Below, in pieces: positions 17,916 through 27,318 of a stretch of DNA of 64,000 bases. The stretch covers positions 1 to 64,000 of the forward strand of contig CALDVW010000043.1 of NCBI GenBank assembly GCA_937924405.1, written 5' to 3'. Origin of the DNA: an uncultured Lysobacterales bacterium (GTDB taxonomy: Bacteria; Pseudomonadota; Gammaproteobacteria; Xanthomonadales; SZUA-36). Every line of letters starts with the position of its first letter. Within the stretch, counting starts at the first letter, position 1. The translations under genes were made by a program, and so were the position numbers. The notes beneath the pieces were generated by a model that was given only the letters and a program-made list of their open reading frames with translations, did not search any database and was not told the origin of the DNA.

Positions 17916-19028
17916 ATGCACATCGTCCAGGTTCTGGTTTCGCTCAACCTGGGTGGGTCCGAACTTGTCGCTGTAGAACTAAGCGAGTTTGCGACCTCTA
18001 CCGGCCATCGCGTTACCGTGATTGCGGCCGACGGCCCGCTGGGTGACCGGCTCAGATCCAGTGGTGCAACACACCTGGACTGGCCGGTCGGCAAAAAGCG
18101 GCTCGGTACACTCCGTTACATCTCGCGGCTGAGCGACTGGCTGGCCAGGCAGCAACCTGACGTGATTCATGTCCATTCGCGCCTCCCTGCCTGGATATGT
18201 CTGCTGGCCCTTCGTAGACTCGATCCAAAACAGCGCCCGGCTCTGGTCACCAGCATGCACGGACATTATTCGGTCAGCCGCTACAGCGCTGTGATGGCGA
18301 GTGGTGACCGTGTCATAGCCGTCTCCGATCACATCCACGACTACAGCCTGCATAATTATTCAGGTACAGACCCTGACCGCATGATTACGGTACACGGCGG
18401 TATCAGTCACGAAGCATTCCCTTTTGCCTACCAACCCGGCGCGGCCTGGTGGGAGCAAACATACCGTGAATTCCCTGAGTTGGCCGGTCGGCGACTGCTT
18501 TGCCTGCCCGGACGCCTGTCCCGGTATAAGGGACACGGAGAATTTATTGAACTGATCAGTGGCTTGCTTCCGGATCAACCTGACCTGCACGGCATTATCG
18601 TCGGCAAAGCCAAGCCGGGATCAAGGTATCGTGACGAACTCGAAGGACTGGCGGAACGATACGGAGTGCTCGAGCATCTCACTTTCACCGGTGCGCGAAC
18701 CGATATGCGCGACTGGATGGCCGCATCGGAAATCGTTTACAGCCTGTGCAGCGATCCGCCGGAAGCTTTTGGCCGAACCGTGCCGGAGGCATTGCACCTG
18801 GGCGTACCCGTTATTGGATGGGATCATGGCGGTGTGCAGGAGACGCTCGCCGTACTCTTTCCACAAGGCGCTGTCGTTCCGGGCGATACCATTGAACTCC
18901 TGCAACGTAGCAGAGCCTTCCTGGCGAAACGACCATCCGTGCAACCGAATCTGGCGTTTGGCCTGAATGAATCCATGCAGAAAACCATGCGCGTTTATCA
19001 ATCAGTACTAGCGGAAAAAGACCAATGA
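17916..19028 (+). CDS. Glycosyltransferase family 4-like protein
   Basis: 370 residues with the GT-B fold: an N-terminal acceptor domain beginning IVQVLVSLNLGGSELVAVEL and a C-terminal donor domain with the E-x7-E motif EAFGRTVPE followed by GVPVIGWDHGGVQE, which binds the nucleotide sugar. The neighbours (WaaL-like ligase, lipid A acyltransferase, Kdo transferase) suggest it extends the LPS core or a surface glycan; the sugar cannot be told. Its stop overlaps the ligase start by 4 bases. Confidence 0.85.
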   Translation: MHIVQVLVSLNLGGSELVAVELSEFATSTGHRVTVIAADGPLGDRLRSSGATHLDWPVGKKRLGTLRYISRLSDWLARQQPDVIHVHSRLPAWICLLALRRLDPKQRPALVTSMHGHYSVSRYSAVMASGDRVIAVSDHIHDYSLHNYSGTDPDRMITVHGGISHEAFPFAYQPGAAWWEQTYREFPELAGRRLLCLPGRLSRYKGHGEFIELISGLLPDQPDLHGIIVGKAKPGSRYRDELEGLAERYGVLEHLTFTGARTDMRDWMAASEIVYSLCSDPPEAFGRTVPEALHLGVPVIGWDHGGVQETLAVLFPQGAVVPGDTIELLQRSRAFLAKRPSVQPNLAFGLNESMQKTMRVYQSVLAEKDQ

Positions 19029-20272
19029 AGCTGTTTATCAGGCGATTTCAATCCGATTGGGCCAGCTGGCTTGCAGTAGCCTTTATTGCATTACTGCCGT
19101 TTGGCCGTTGGTCAGAGTTGCCACTATCAATATTTGCCGTTTCGCTGGCGTTCCTTGCGCAGTCCGCGGACAACCGTGCCAAAATCCGCTCCGCGTCGAA
19201 GTTCGTATTGCCCCTGTTTCTCTGTTTCTGGATTCCAATGATCCTGTCCAGCCTGGATTCGATGTATCCGGCAAAAAGCTGGTCGTCGAGCCTGGCTGCG
19301 CTGCGTTTCCTGGCGGCAGCGCTGGCCATGTCCCTGTTGCTGAATGCTCCATCGGCCCGCGAACGCGTGTTGCGCTGGACAGCTTATCTGCTTCTATTCT
19401 GGGCCTTGGATGCTTTTGTTCAACTTCTCTTCGGCCGCGACCTGCTCGGCATTGCGATGCATCCGGACCGGCTCAATGCTCTTTTTGTCAAAAAATACCA
19501 GTTTTTCGGACCCACGCTGGCCATGCTGTCGCCACTGGTTCTGGAACACGCCCGGCGGCAATGGCGGCCCTGGGCATGGGCGGTTTCTTTCGCGCTGATC
19601 CTCGGCGCGGTGATGATTGCAGGCATGCGCGCGGGCTGGCTCACCATGGCCCTGGTTTTGGGTACCTACCTGGCACTGATGCTGAAGCGCGAGAACCGGG
19701 AACTGCGCCGGACGATCTTCACCATTCCCGTTCTGGCCGTCGTCGTGCTCGCCGTCAGTTATTTTTCATCACCCCTGTTCCAGCAGCGTATCGATGTCAC
19801 GCGGAGCTTCGCAACCGGATCTGAAATAACGCTTGACGAATCGTCGATGGAGCGGTTACCCATTTTCGAAACCGCGCTGAAGATGTTCCGCGAGCACCCG
19901 ATCAACGGGGTTGGTGTGAGGGCTTTTCCGAAGGCCTACCTGGTTTATGCAGAACCCGATGACATACACCTCAGAAAATCTGGGGGAAAATCGGGTGCTA
20001 CCCACGCGCACAATGTCATTCTGGAAGTGATGTCCGACACGGGTACGATAGGTCTGGTGGGCATGCTCGCAGCCCTCGGATTTCTGTGGATTCACTACAC
20101 CCGGATCACGCCTGGTGAGCGCCGGGACGCTTTTCCTTTTGCGCTTTCCGTGTTCCTGATCCTGTTCCCGCTCAACTCGCACTTTGCAATATACGGTACG
20201 TATACTTCGTCGCTGGTCTGGTTTCTTGTCGGGCTCTGGGGGGCTTCCCTGCGGCTCGGTGCCCGCTCCTGA
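19025..20272 (+). CDS. O-antigen ligase-like membrane protein (WaaL/Wzy_C)
   Basis: 415 residues with about ten hydrophobic segments and one large periplasmic loop. Within that loop the sequence FREHPINGVGVRAFPKAY and THAHNVILEVMSDTGTIG matches the pattern of the Wzy_C/WaaL domain, where a His and Arg are needed to transfer polysaccharide from undecaprenyl diphosphate to lipid A core. WaaL and Wzy polymerases cannot be separated safely by sequence. Overlaps the upstream glycosyltransferase gene by 4 bases. Confidence 0.8.
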   Translation: MKLFIRRFQSDWASWLAVAFIALLPFGRWSELPLSIFAVSLAFLAQSADNRAKIRSASKFVLPLFLCFWIPMILSSLDSMYPAKSWSSSLAALRFLAAALAMSLLLNAPSARERVLRWTAYLLLFWALDAFVQLLFGRDLLGIAMHPDRLNALFVKKYQFFGPTLAMLSPLVLEHARRQWRPWAWAVSFALILGAVMIAGMRAGWLTMALVLGTYLALMLKRENRELRRTIFTIPVLAVVVLAVSYFSSPLFQQRIDVTRSFATGSEITLDESSMERLPIFETALKMFREHPINGVGVRAFPKAYLVYAEPDDIHLRKSGGKSGATHAHNVILEVMSDTGTIGLVGMLAALGFLWIHYTRITPGERRDAFPFALSVFLILFPLNSHFAIYGTYTSSLVWFLVGLWGASLRLGARS

Positions 20273-20281
20273 TCCGCGCGC

Positions 20282-20359
20282 TTAAAATGTTGAGCGCAGT
20301 ATGGATGCGGTGATGACCGCAACGGTCAGGATGAAAAAAATCCGGATAAGGTTTTTCAT
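20282..20359 (-). CDS. Candidate 25-residue single-TM microprotein downstream of the lpxL-type gene
   Basis: A short frame starting MKNLIRIFFILTVAVITAS and ending in ILRSTF, with a charged N terminus, one hydrophobic helix and a basic residue after it. An AGGA lies 9 bases before the ATG. It starts 21 bases after the stop of the acyltransferase gene on the same strand, so it could be its last co-transcribed cistron. It is too short for coding statistics. Annotated as a candidate on the basis of ribosome binding site, membrane-peptide composition and position only. Confidence 0.45.
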   Translation of the reverse strand: MKNLIRIFFILTVAVITASILRSTF

Positions 20360-20380
20360 AATATGGCGTCCTGGCCAGGT

Positions 20381-21301
20381 TCAGTCATAAAAAGGCGGCT
20401 CGCCTTCAGGGCGGGTTTTGAATCGCCGGTGAATCCACCAGTATTGATCCGGCGCCTGCCTGATTTGCTCCTCTATCATCGCATTGATCCTGGTGAGGGT
20501 CTGCACAATATTTTCATCCGGGATTTTTTTCATCGCCGGATACATCGTGACCGTGTATTTCCCCGTTTTCGAATCGAACACCGGAAACATGGGCATCACT
20601 TCGCAGCCGGTCATCTCGATGAGTCGGCCGGTCGCTTCCAGGGTCGCGGTATCAATGCCGAAAAATGGGGCAAAAACACTTCTCCTGGCGCCAAAATCCT
20701 GGTCAGGTGCATACCAGAGCACGCCTCCACTTCTCAGGAACCGAATGAACGATCGCATATCTCTTTTGCTGATAACACCCCCTGAATATTGGGCGCGGGA
20801 GCGGTTCTGATACCACTCTATGACCGGGTTCTTCAGTGGCCTGTACACGCCTTTCAAGTCCGGAATCTCGAACGCGGCCAGCCTGCCGCCCATTTCCAGG
20901 CAGGTCACATGATGGGTAATGGCCAGCACTCCTTTTCCTTTCGCAATGGCGTTCCGTGCATTTTCCACACCCTTGACCTGACCCATCTGTTGTATGCGCG
21001 AGGTTGATGCGGACCAGGACCACGCCAGTTCGAACACCATCCGGCCGAGTGAATGGAAATGCTCCGCAAGCAGTTGGTTGAGCCGGGACGGCGTCCAGTC
21101 AGGAAAACATCGTTCGAGATTTCGCTGCGCTATTTTGCGCCGCTCTTTCATCAGGCGCAGCAAGACCCAGCCCATTGGAATGGACAACGCCAAACCCAGC
21201 TTCCGTGGACTCTTGCCGAGCAGCCACATGGCGCCGACGGCCAGCCAGCTCAACCAGTAACGTGGCGTGAACGGTGGCCTCTTCGTCACTCCGGATGTCA
21301 T
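20381..21301 (-). CDS. lpxL: Lipid A biosynthesis lauroyl/myristoyl acyltransferase (LpxL/HtrB family)
   Basis: Inner-membrane acyltransferase that adds a secondary acyl chain to Kdo-lipid A; 306 residues. A membrane helix (YWLSWLAVGAMWLLG) comes first. The catalytic H-x4-E is visible in THHVTCLEMGGRLAAFE, and the acceptor region in LKGVYRPLKNPVIEW and YAPDQDFG is typical. Divergent from waaA, which makes its substrate, with 61 bases between the two starts. LpxL and LpxM cannot be distinguished here. Confidence 0.85.
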   Translation of the reverse strand: MTSGVTKRPPFTPRYWLSWLAVGAMWLLGKSPRKLGLALSIPMGWVLLRLMKERRKIAQRNLERCFPDWTPSRLNQLLAEHFHSLGRMVFELAWSWSASTSRIQQMGQVKGVENARNAIAKGKGVLAITHHVTCLEMGGRLAAFEIPDLKGVYRPLKNPVIEWYQNRSRAQYSGGVISKRDMRSFIRFLRSGGVLWYAPDQDFGARRSVFAPFFGIDTATLEATGRLIEMTGCEVMPMFPVFDSKTGKYTVTMYPAMKKIPDENIVQTLTRINAMIEEQIRQAPDQYWWIHRRFKTRPEGEPPFYD

Positions 21302-21362
21302 GGCGCTATTGTCGCCCTTGTTGATTCCTGATCCAAGCGCCGATGATATACTTGAATCATCG

Positions 21363-22655
21363 ATGCGCGCGCTTTATTCCCTTCTCCTTTATCTGCTGAC
21401 GCCACTGGTGCTTGTGTACCTGGCTGTTCGAGGATTACGCAGCAGTGACTACCTGAAAAGGTGGCCGGAACGATTTGCCTGCTTCAAGGCGCCACAGCCG
21501 GGCAACGGGATCGTCGTCCACGCTGCTTCAATGGGAGAAGTCAACGCTGCCGCTGAGCTGATAAAGGAGTTAGCGAACCGATTTCCCGGACTTCCTCTAT
21601 GCCTGACCACCTTTACCCCAACCGGATCGGACCGGATTCGTTCGTTATTTGGCGAAAGTGTGTTTCACGTGTATGTGCCCTTTGATTTACCGGGTGCGGT
21701 CCGGCGCTTCCTTGATCGCGTAAAACCCCGGCTCCTGATTGTGATGGAAACCGAAATCTGGCCGAATCTCTACTTCGGCGCAGCATCGAGGGAGATTCCG
21801 ATCCTGATCGCGAATGCGCGCATTTCAGAAAAGTCCATTGGTGGATACCTCCGCTTTCGCGGGTTGACCTCGGCGGCACTAAGCCAGGTGTCCTGTATCG
21901 CCGCGCAAAGTGAACAGGATGCTGAACGTTTGATCCAAATTGGCGCCAATCCTGATCGGATAGCCGTTACCGGCAATCTGAAATTCGACTTCAGGCTGCC
22001 GCCCAGCCTGATGGAACAGGGAGATTCCATCCGGTTGGCCTGGGGTACAGACCGTCTCGTGTTGCTGGCGGGGAGTACACATGAGGGCGATGAAGCACCC
22101 GTTGTAGGAGCCTTCCAGGCGATTCTTGACGCCTTCCCGACCGCGCTGCTGGTGCTGGTGCCACGCCATCCAGAACGTTTTGGCCGGGCCGCCCAGTTGG
22201 CGCGCGCGGCCGGGCTGAGCGTATCCATGAGGAGTGACGGCGTCAGTTGCCCGCGAACCACGCAGTGTTTCGTGATCAACGCCATGGGAGAACTCCTTCG
22301 TTATTATGCTGCTTGTGACGTGGCCTTTGTGGGCGGCAGCTTCGACCCGATCGGCGGCCATAACGTACTGGAACCGGCCGCCCTGTCAAAACCGGTGCTG
22401 GTCGGGCCGCATACTTTCAATTTCAAGGACATAACGCAGCAATTACTTGACGTTCATGCTGCCATGAGGGTTGCGGATGAGAACGCTCTCGAGGCGGCCG
22501 TGTGCCGGTTGTTCAGCGAACCCGAACTTCGGGACAGCATGGGCCTGGCCGGTTCAAAACTGGTTGCAAGTAATCAGGGCGCACTCGAGCACACCCTGGA
22601 CATCACGAAGAACCTGCTTGGGGCTTCAGATCGCCCGCCATCCGCAGACGGTTGA
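21363..22655 (+). CDS. waaA: 3-deoxy-D-manno-octulosonic acid transferase WaaA
   Basis: Transfers Kdo to lipid IVA at the inner membrane. 430 residues from ATG 21363, chosen because the protein then begins with the family's N-terminal helix (MRALYSLLLYLLTPLVLVYL); an in-frame ATG at 21267 would overlap the lpxL start region. Motifs: IVVHAASMGEVNAA near residue 50, TGNLKFD in the middle, GGHNVLEPAALSKPVLVGPH near the C terminus, which includes the nucleotide-sugar binding Glu. Convergent with the tolC-like gene. Confidence 0.92.
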   Translation: MRALYSLLLYLLTPLVLVYLAVRGLRSSDYLKRWPERFACFKAPQPGNGIVVHAASMGEVNAAAELIKELANRFPGLPLCLTTFTPTGSDRIRSLFGESVFHVYVPFDLPGAVRRFLDRVKPRLLIVMETEIWPNLYFGAASREIPILIANARISEKSIGGYLRFRGLTSAALSQVSCIAAQSEQDAERLIQIGANPDRIAVTGNLKFDFRLPPSLMEQGDSIRLAWGTDRLVLLAGSTHEGDEAPVVGAFQAILDAFPTALLVLVPRHPERFGRAAQLARAAGLSVSMRSDGVSCPRTTQCFVINAMGELLRYYAACDVAFVGGSFDPIGGHNVLEPAALSKPVLVGPHTFNFKDITQQLLDVHAAMRVADENALEAAVCRLFSEPELRDSMGLAGSKLVASNQGALEHTLDITKNLLGASDRPPSADG

Positions 22656-22678
22656 GGCGAACTGCAGGACTGTCTTTT

Positions 22679-24028
22679 TTACTCTAGCAGTTGATTGACG
22701 ACGCTCAGGTCATCGGAATTCAACAACCCGGCCACGCTTTTAAGACGAAGGTGTCGAATGATGTAGGCATGGCGCGCTACCGAGTTATCCCGTTGCGCCT
22801 GGTATTTTCTTTGTTCCGCGATCAATACATCAACGATGGTCCGGGTCCCCACTTCGAAACCCGCCTGGGTCGCCTCGAGTGCACTTTCGGCTGAAATACT
22901 CGCTTGTTCGAATGCTTGCACTTCCTGGATACCGGCCAACACGGCCCGGTAAGAGTTCTGGGCTTCGCGAATAACGGTGCGCTGAACGTCGTCGAGGTCC
23001 TGCCCGGTCGCATCCAGCAGAAGCCTCGCTTGGCGGGTTTGTGCGTTGACGCGGCCGCCCTGGTAAATGGGAACATTCAGCACCAACCGGATATTTGAAT
23101 CGTCAGATCGAAGAGTGGAATTCAGAATTCCGCCTTCGATCGGGTCGAAGAAACGGTATTTGTCATTTTCAAAGCGGTTTACCGTACCTAACAGATCAAG
23201 CGTGGGAAAATAGCCGGAACGGGCCAGGCGCATATTGGCATCGGCTACGTCAACCCCGGAACGGGCGGAAAGCACCGCCGGGTTGCTCTGCAAAGCCATA
23301 GCCACCCAATTATCCGCATTGACGGGATCGGGCTCAACCAGTGGCAAAACTTCCTGCAATGTGTCGTATTCCTCGAAATACTCACCCGTCAGTTGGCGAA
23401 TGGCTTCCTTGGCGTCCGCCAGGTCATTGCGGGCCACGATGGCACGGGCCCGCGCGTTGTCGTAGCTGGCCCTTGCCTCGTGTACATCGGTCACGGCCGT
23501 GAGGCCTACTTCAAAGCGTTGTTCGGCCTGTTCGAACTGGCGCTGAAAGGCTTTTTCCTCTGCCTCGGCAAAGGTCACGCCATCAATCAGCGTCAGCGTG
23601 AGAAAGTAAGTCTCGGACACCCTGAGCAAAAAATCCTGGTAGGCGATTTCATAGATGGCGTCTGCCTGGGTGATCTGCCCGCGGGCGATATCCAGTGACT
23701 CGTAATTCGCCTGCCGGTAAAGGCTCTGAACAAGGGACGCCTCGTATATGGTGGTTTCCGTGTCCTGATCCGGCAGGTCCTGACCTGCTATCTTGGTGCT
23801 GGTCTCACCCCAGGACCAGTTTCCACCAGCGTTTATCTGGGGCAGCAGGTTGGCGCGAGCTATTTTGCGGTTTTCGCCGGTTGCATCACGCCGGAATTCA
23901 GCAGCCTGCAGGCGGGGATCGCTTTTCGACGCCAGGTCATGAACGCCGACGAGATCTACGGCCATGGCTGGAGATGTAATGAACAGTCCCCCGCTAACCA
24001 GGCAAATCAGTTTCCACTTTGTCGACAT
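22679..24028 (-). CDS. tolC: TolC-family outer membrane channel protein
   Basis: Outer-membrane exit duct for tripartite efflux or type I secretion. 449 residues from ATG 24028, where a signal peptide begins (MSTKWKLICLVSGGLF, cleavage after AMA). Two homologous halves of the outer membrane efflux fold are visible with the long coiled-coil helices and the beta-barrel stretch YEASLVQSLYRQANYES. The downstream flank is convergent with waaA; upstream is a Pcm-like gene 11 bases away on the same strand, an arrangement seen in other Gammaproteobacteria. It could serve the RND pump at 46-50 kb, which has no duct gene of its own. Confidence 0.88.
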   Translation of the reverse strand: MSTKWKLICLVSGGLFITSPAMAVDLVGVHDLASKSDPRLQAAEFRRDATGENRKIARANLLPQINAGGNWSWGETSTKIAGQDLPDQDTETTIYEASLVQSLYRQANYESLDIARGQITQADAIYEIAYQDFLLRVSETYFLTLTLIDGVTFAEAEEKAFQRQFEQAEQRFEVGLTAVTDVHEARASYDNARARAIVARNDLADAKEAIRQLTGEYFEEYDTLQEVLPLVEPDPVNADNWVAMALQSNPAVLSARSGVDVADANMRLARSGYFPTLDLLGTVNRFENDKYRFFDPIEGGILNSTLRSDDSNIRLVLNVPIYQGGRVNAQTRQARLLLDATGQDLDDVQRTVIREAQNSYRAVLAGIQEVQAFEQASISAESALEATQAGFEVGTRTIVDVLIAEQRKYQAQRDNSVARHAYIIRHLRLKSVAGLLNSDDLSVVNQLLE

Positions 24029-24039
24029 AAATGACTCCA

Positions 24040-24699
24040 TCAAAATTCGAACTTCGGTTGCGGCTCGGCGTTTACCAGCCTGGGAAGGTCGGTTTCCAGC
24101 AGGCTTTCCTGTGTCCAATCGGTAACATCCAGGCGGGTCAGTAACTGAGCGTCCATGGCGGGTGATTTGCCACTGACGATGAACATCCGTCCGCCAGGGT
24201 TGACCCAGCCGCGAAACGCTTCCGGAATCTCGGGTACTGATCCGGTTACAACGACCACATCGTGCGCCTGCTCGGGTTGCCAGCCACGCATCACGTCTCC
24301 GGTGAACAACTCAACGTTCCTGATCTGCTTGTCGTCAAGTTTCTGGGCAGCTTCTTCGTGAAGTTCCCCGAATATTTCCACGCTGACGACGCGTTTCGCC
24401 AATGTCGCAAGGCAAGCTGTCATGAAACCGCTGCCGGTGCCGATTTCCAGAACCGTCTCATCTTCCTTGAGATCGAGCGCCTGCAGCATGCGGGCTTCAA
24501 TCTTCGGCCGCATCATGGCCTGCCCGCAATCCAGTGGAATGGCGAAATCAGCAAAAGCCAGCTTCCGGTAACGGACCGGAACGAAATCTTCCCGCTGGAT
24601 CGACTCCAAAAGTGACAGGACCTTGCTGTCCAACACTTCCCATGGCCTTATTTGCTGCTCGACCATATTGAAACGCGCTTGATCAAAATTCATATTCAT
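24040..24699 (-). CDS. Protein-L-isoaspartate O-methyltransferase-like protein
   Basis: SAM-dependent methyltransferase of the PCMT family; 219 residues from ATG 24699 (start of MNMNFDQARFNMVEQQIRPW). The SAM site is VLEIGTGSGFMTACLATLA, followed by VVSVEIF. This branch, often next to tolC, is shorter at the N terminus than classical Pcm and its substrate is not established. It probably forms an operon with the downstream tolC-like gene. Confidence 0.82.
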   Translation of the reverse strand: MNMNFDQARFNMVEQQIRPWEVLDSKVLSLLESIQREDFVPVRYRKLAFADFAIPLDCGQAMMRPKIEARMLQALDLKEDETVLEIGTGSGFMTACLATLAKRVVSVEIFGELHEEAAQKLDDKQIRNVELFTGDVMRGWQPEQAHDVVVVTGSVPEIPEAFRGWVNPGGRMFIVSGKSPAMDAQLLTRLDVTDWTQESLLETDLPRLVNAEPQPKFEF

Positions 24700-25033
24700 T
24701 TGCAGGCCCCCGGCCCAATTTAGCGTCACGCAATAAACGCCCAAGAGTAAGGCCTAAGGCGTTTAGCATCAAGCGAAAGAGTGCGCATTCATGACTCAAC
24801 AATTAAGTGCCATAAGTAACAGCAGGAATTTGAGCCAGGTCACCGGCAGCGGCATTCTTTTCTCCCGTGGATACACCGCACGATTCCCCGGCAAGTGTTG
24901 CGCGCGGCGCGCGGCACACGTTATGGTTCCCGGTGTTTCCCTGGGCATATCCCATGCCAGGCTCATTTTTCGAAGCGGGGTTTTCGAATCAGTGTGAATA
25001 AAAAGGTTAAATTTTTGCAAGATTTTTCTGCCA
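24700..25033. other. Intergenic region (334 bases) between pcm-like and ECF sigma genes
   Basis: Upstream region shared by two divergent genes. It holds an inverted repeat with 8-base arms TAAACGCC (24734-24741) and GGCGTTTA (24758-24765), separated by 16 bases, 35 bases before the pcm-like start; it could be an operator. No promoter could be placed with confidence and no RNA gene was recognised. A 68-codon frame (24791-24997) lacks a ribosome binding site and any family resemblance. Confidence 0.4.
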
Positions 25034-25570
25034 ATGCCGGTCATGAACACTGAAGCCGGCCGTCAGGCGAAATTTAATCAGCTGGCTCAAGCCTATGGCA
25101 GCGATCTTTATCGTTATGCCATGTGGATATGTGGCAACGACGCGCTTGCCAAGGACCTGGTGCAGGAAACTTACCTGAGGGCCTGGAAAGCGCTGGACAA
25201 GCTAAATGATACAGGGGCTGCGAAAAGCTGGCTGATTACGATTCTGCGCCGGGAATACGCCCGCACTTTTGAGCGTAAAGTACCGAAATTTACAGATGTG
25301 GATTCGGTAGTTGTTCCCGATGACAGAGAGCTGGAGCCTGATGACCGGGCAGAAATCAAGCAATTGCGCCAGGGCATCATGAAGCTGGCGCCGAAATACC
25401 GGGAACCCCTGTTGATGCAGGTAGTGCTTGGTTACAGCTGCGAGGAGATTTCCAAGCAGCTGGATATCAGTAAAAGTGCTGTCATGACACAGTTGTTCAG
25501 GGCGCGCGAGCAGTTGAAACAGCGCCTGCGTAAAGATGGAGTAACGGGAAATGTCCATGAACTTTTCTGA
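25034..25570 (+). CDS. ECF-type RNA polymerase sigma factor
   Basis: 178 residues with region 2 (DLYRYAMWICGNDALAKDLVQETYLRAW), a short linker and region 4 helix-turn-helix (YSCEEISKQLDISKSAVMTQLFRAREQL). There is no region 3, so it belongs to the extracytoplasmic-function group. Its 3' end overlaps the next gene, a DUF3379 protein, by 20 bases; that pair is a conserved arrangement in Gammaproteobacteria, and the partner probably acts as anti-sigma factor. Target promoters and signal are unknown. A second ATG at 25043 is possible. Confidence 0.85.
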   Translation: MPVMNTEAGRQAKFNQLAQAYGSDLYRYAMWICGNDALAKDLVQETYLRAWKALDKLNDTGAAKSWLITILRREYARTFERKVPKFTDVDSVVVPDDRELEPDDRAEIKQLRQGIMKLAPKYREPLLMQVVLGYSCEEISKQLDISKSAVMTQLFRAREQLKQRLRKDGVTGNVHELF

Positions 25571-26273
25571 GTTCAAACGAAAGCTGGGAGCCGAACCTCG
25601 TAATGAGGATCCGGAGTTTCTCCGCGCCCGTCATTCTTCTCCGGAGTTCAAGGAAGCAGCTGAAGCGGCAGACCGTTTCGAAGCAAAGCTCGAACGTGCC
25701 GCCTCTGTCCCGCTTCCCGAGGGCCTGATCGACGATATTCTGGCCCTGGCCGAACATTCACCAGAACGCTCTGCCGGCCGTAATTGGTGGCCAATGGCCG
25801 TGGCAGCCAGCGTCCTGATCGCAGTGGGTGCAGCGGGGCTGGGCTGGAAAATGAATCATCGTTGGGAATCGGTCGAAGAATACCTGGTCGACCACTACCG
25901 CCATGATGGCGATAAAATGGTTGTTATGGCTGACGGCAGCAGCGCAAACGACGTCCAGGCGGTGCTCTCCAAATTTGATGTGAGCGCGGCCCCGGCTTTC
26001 GCGGAGATCGTGAGCGTCATCAAGTATTGCCCGACACCTGACGGAAAGGGCGTCCACATGGTTGTGAACACAGAAAATGGGCCCGTCACGGTCATCTACA
26101 TGCCCCACACACAGGTTGCTGACCGGGAAATGCTCGCTTTTGACAACGTCGAAGCCCTGTTGGTGGACCTGCAAAGCGGCTCTGCGGCCATAATTGGCGC
26201 AGGCGTCAAAAGTGTCTCGGAGTTGTATACACTCGTCCAGGCTTCCATCATTCCGACCCCAATCAGCTCCTGA
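25551..26273 (+). CDS. DUF3379 protein, probable anti-sigma factor
   Basis: 240 residues with a cytoplasmic N-terminal domain (about 80 residues), one membrane helix (WPMAVAASVLIAVGAAGLGW) and a periplasmic C-terminal domain. This topology and the 20-base overlap with the ECF sigma gene are typical of anti-sigma factors. The family has no established biochemistry, so the function is inferred from context. Confidence 0.72.
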   Translation: MSMNFSEFKRKLGAEPRNEDPEFLRARHSSPEFKEAAEAADRFEAKLERAASVPLPEGLIDDILALAEHSPERSAGRNWWPMAVAASVLIAVGAAGLGWKMNHRWESVEEYLVDHYRHDGDKMVVMADGSSANDVQAVLSKFDVSAAPAFAEIVSVIKYCPTPDGKGVHMVVNTENGPVTVIYMPHTQVADREMLAFDNVEALLVDLQSGSAAIIGAGVKSVSELYTLVQASIIPTPISS

Positions 26274-26311
26274 TCAAGGCGAAAGCCTTGTCCTTCTGGT
26301 ATGTTGACAGC

Positions 26312-27313
26312 ATGATCAGTCAACTATCGCCTAAAGCTCGTGCACTGTGGATCGGTATCCCCGTAACTTTGCTTCTGATCACTGCAGTGATGATGTTTTT
26401 TCTCAATCACGAACCGCCACCGTTCAACCCGGTTGAGCGGGCCACACTGCATGCCCAGGAGCACGGTCACCAGGTGGTAACCGGCTACACAACAACCGCG
26501 ACATTGATTGAAACGGTTGATGTTTTGTTGCACAAACGCGGTGGCTATATGTCAAACGACATCATGCCGCCCTGGATTTTCCTCGACAACGTGCCCAACT
26601 GGGAGTTCGGTGTAGTCACCCAGGTCCGCGACCTGGCCCGGGCGATGAGAAACGATTTCAGCCGGTCTCAGACCCAATCCACCGAAGATGCCGACCTGGC
26701 CCAAGCAGACCCGCTTTTTCACTATGACAGCGGGCGCTGGATTCCACCGGATACGGAAGGCCGCTATGCCAAGGCCGCCGATTCGCTTGAAAAATACCTG
26801 ACCCGACTGTCTTCACCGACCGAACCCGAAGCCCAGTTTTTTGCTCGCGCGGATAACCTCACCGATTGGCTCTCGATCGTGGAAAAACGCCTGGGTTCCC
26901 TGTCCCAGCGGTTATCTGCCAGCGTAGGCCAGGTTCGATTGAATACCGACCTTTCCGGCGAGCCCGAGGCGCGCCAGTCTACCGCCTCACCCGGTGTGCT
27001 GATGGTCAAGACGCCATGGACGCAAATTGACGATATCTTCTACGAATCCCGGGGAACCGCCTGGGCGCTGGTGCACTTTCTTCATGCCATGGAAGTGGAT
27101 TTCGAGGAAGTGCTTCGAAAGAAGAATGCGACAGTCAGCTTTCGACAGATCATCCGGGAACTTGAGTCCACACAGGAGCCCCTGCATAGCCCCATGGTGC
27201 TTAACGGAAGTCAATTCGGGCTGTTCGCAAACCACTCTCTGATCATGGCCAATTACATCGCTCGCGCCAATGCGGCGATTATCGATCTGGGAAGACTGCT
27301 GCAGGAAGGATAA
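26312..27313 (+). CDS. DUF2333 family membrane-anchored protein
   Basis: 333 residues from ATG 26312 (an upstream in-frame ATG at 26288 would add 8). One N-terminal membrane helix (LWIGIPVTLLLITAVMMFFL) is followed by a long hydrophilic, mostly helical domain. The stretch KRGGYMSNDIMPPWIFLDN is characteristic of DUF2333 (COG5345). No function is established. It lies 6 bases before ampD and after the sigma/anti-sigma pair on the same strand. Confidence 0.75.
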   Translation: MISQLSPKARALWIGIPVTLLLITAVMMFFLNHEPPPFNPVERATLHAQEHGHQVVTGYTTTATLIETVDVLLHKRGGYMSNDIMPPWIFLDNVPNWEFGVVTQVRDLARAMRNDFSRSQTQSTEDADLAQADPLFHYDSGRWIPPDTEGRYAKAADSLEKYLTRLSSPTEPEAQFFARADNLTDWLSIVEKRLGSLSQRLSASVGQVRLNTDLSGEPEARQSTASPGVLMVKTPWTQIDDIFYESRGTAWALVHFLHAMEVDFEEVLRKKNATVSFRQIIRELESTQEPLHSPMVLNGSQFGLFANHSLIMANYIARANAAIIDLGRLLQEG

Positions 27314-27318
27314 GCAAG

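Noticed and set aside
24899-24918. GC-rich palindromic-looking stretch near 24.9 kb
   Set aside because: Short alternating GC run; no T-run or neighbouring symmetry to support a terminator or operator.
24980-24996. TTCGAATC resembling a tRNA T-arm
   Set aside because: No acceptor, D or anticodon stem can be folded around it.
24791-24997. 68-codon frame in the pcm-sigma intergenic region
   Set aside because: No ribosome binding site, no hydrophobic or domain pattern, low-complexity basic stretch.
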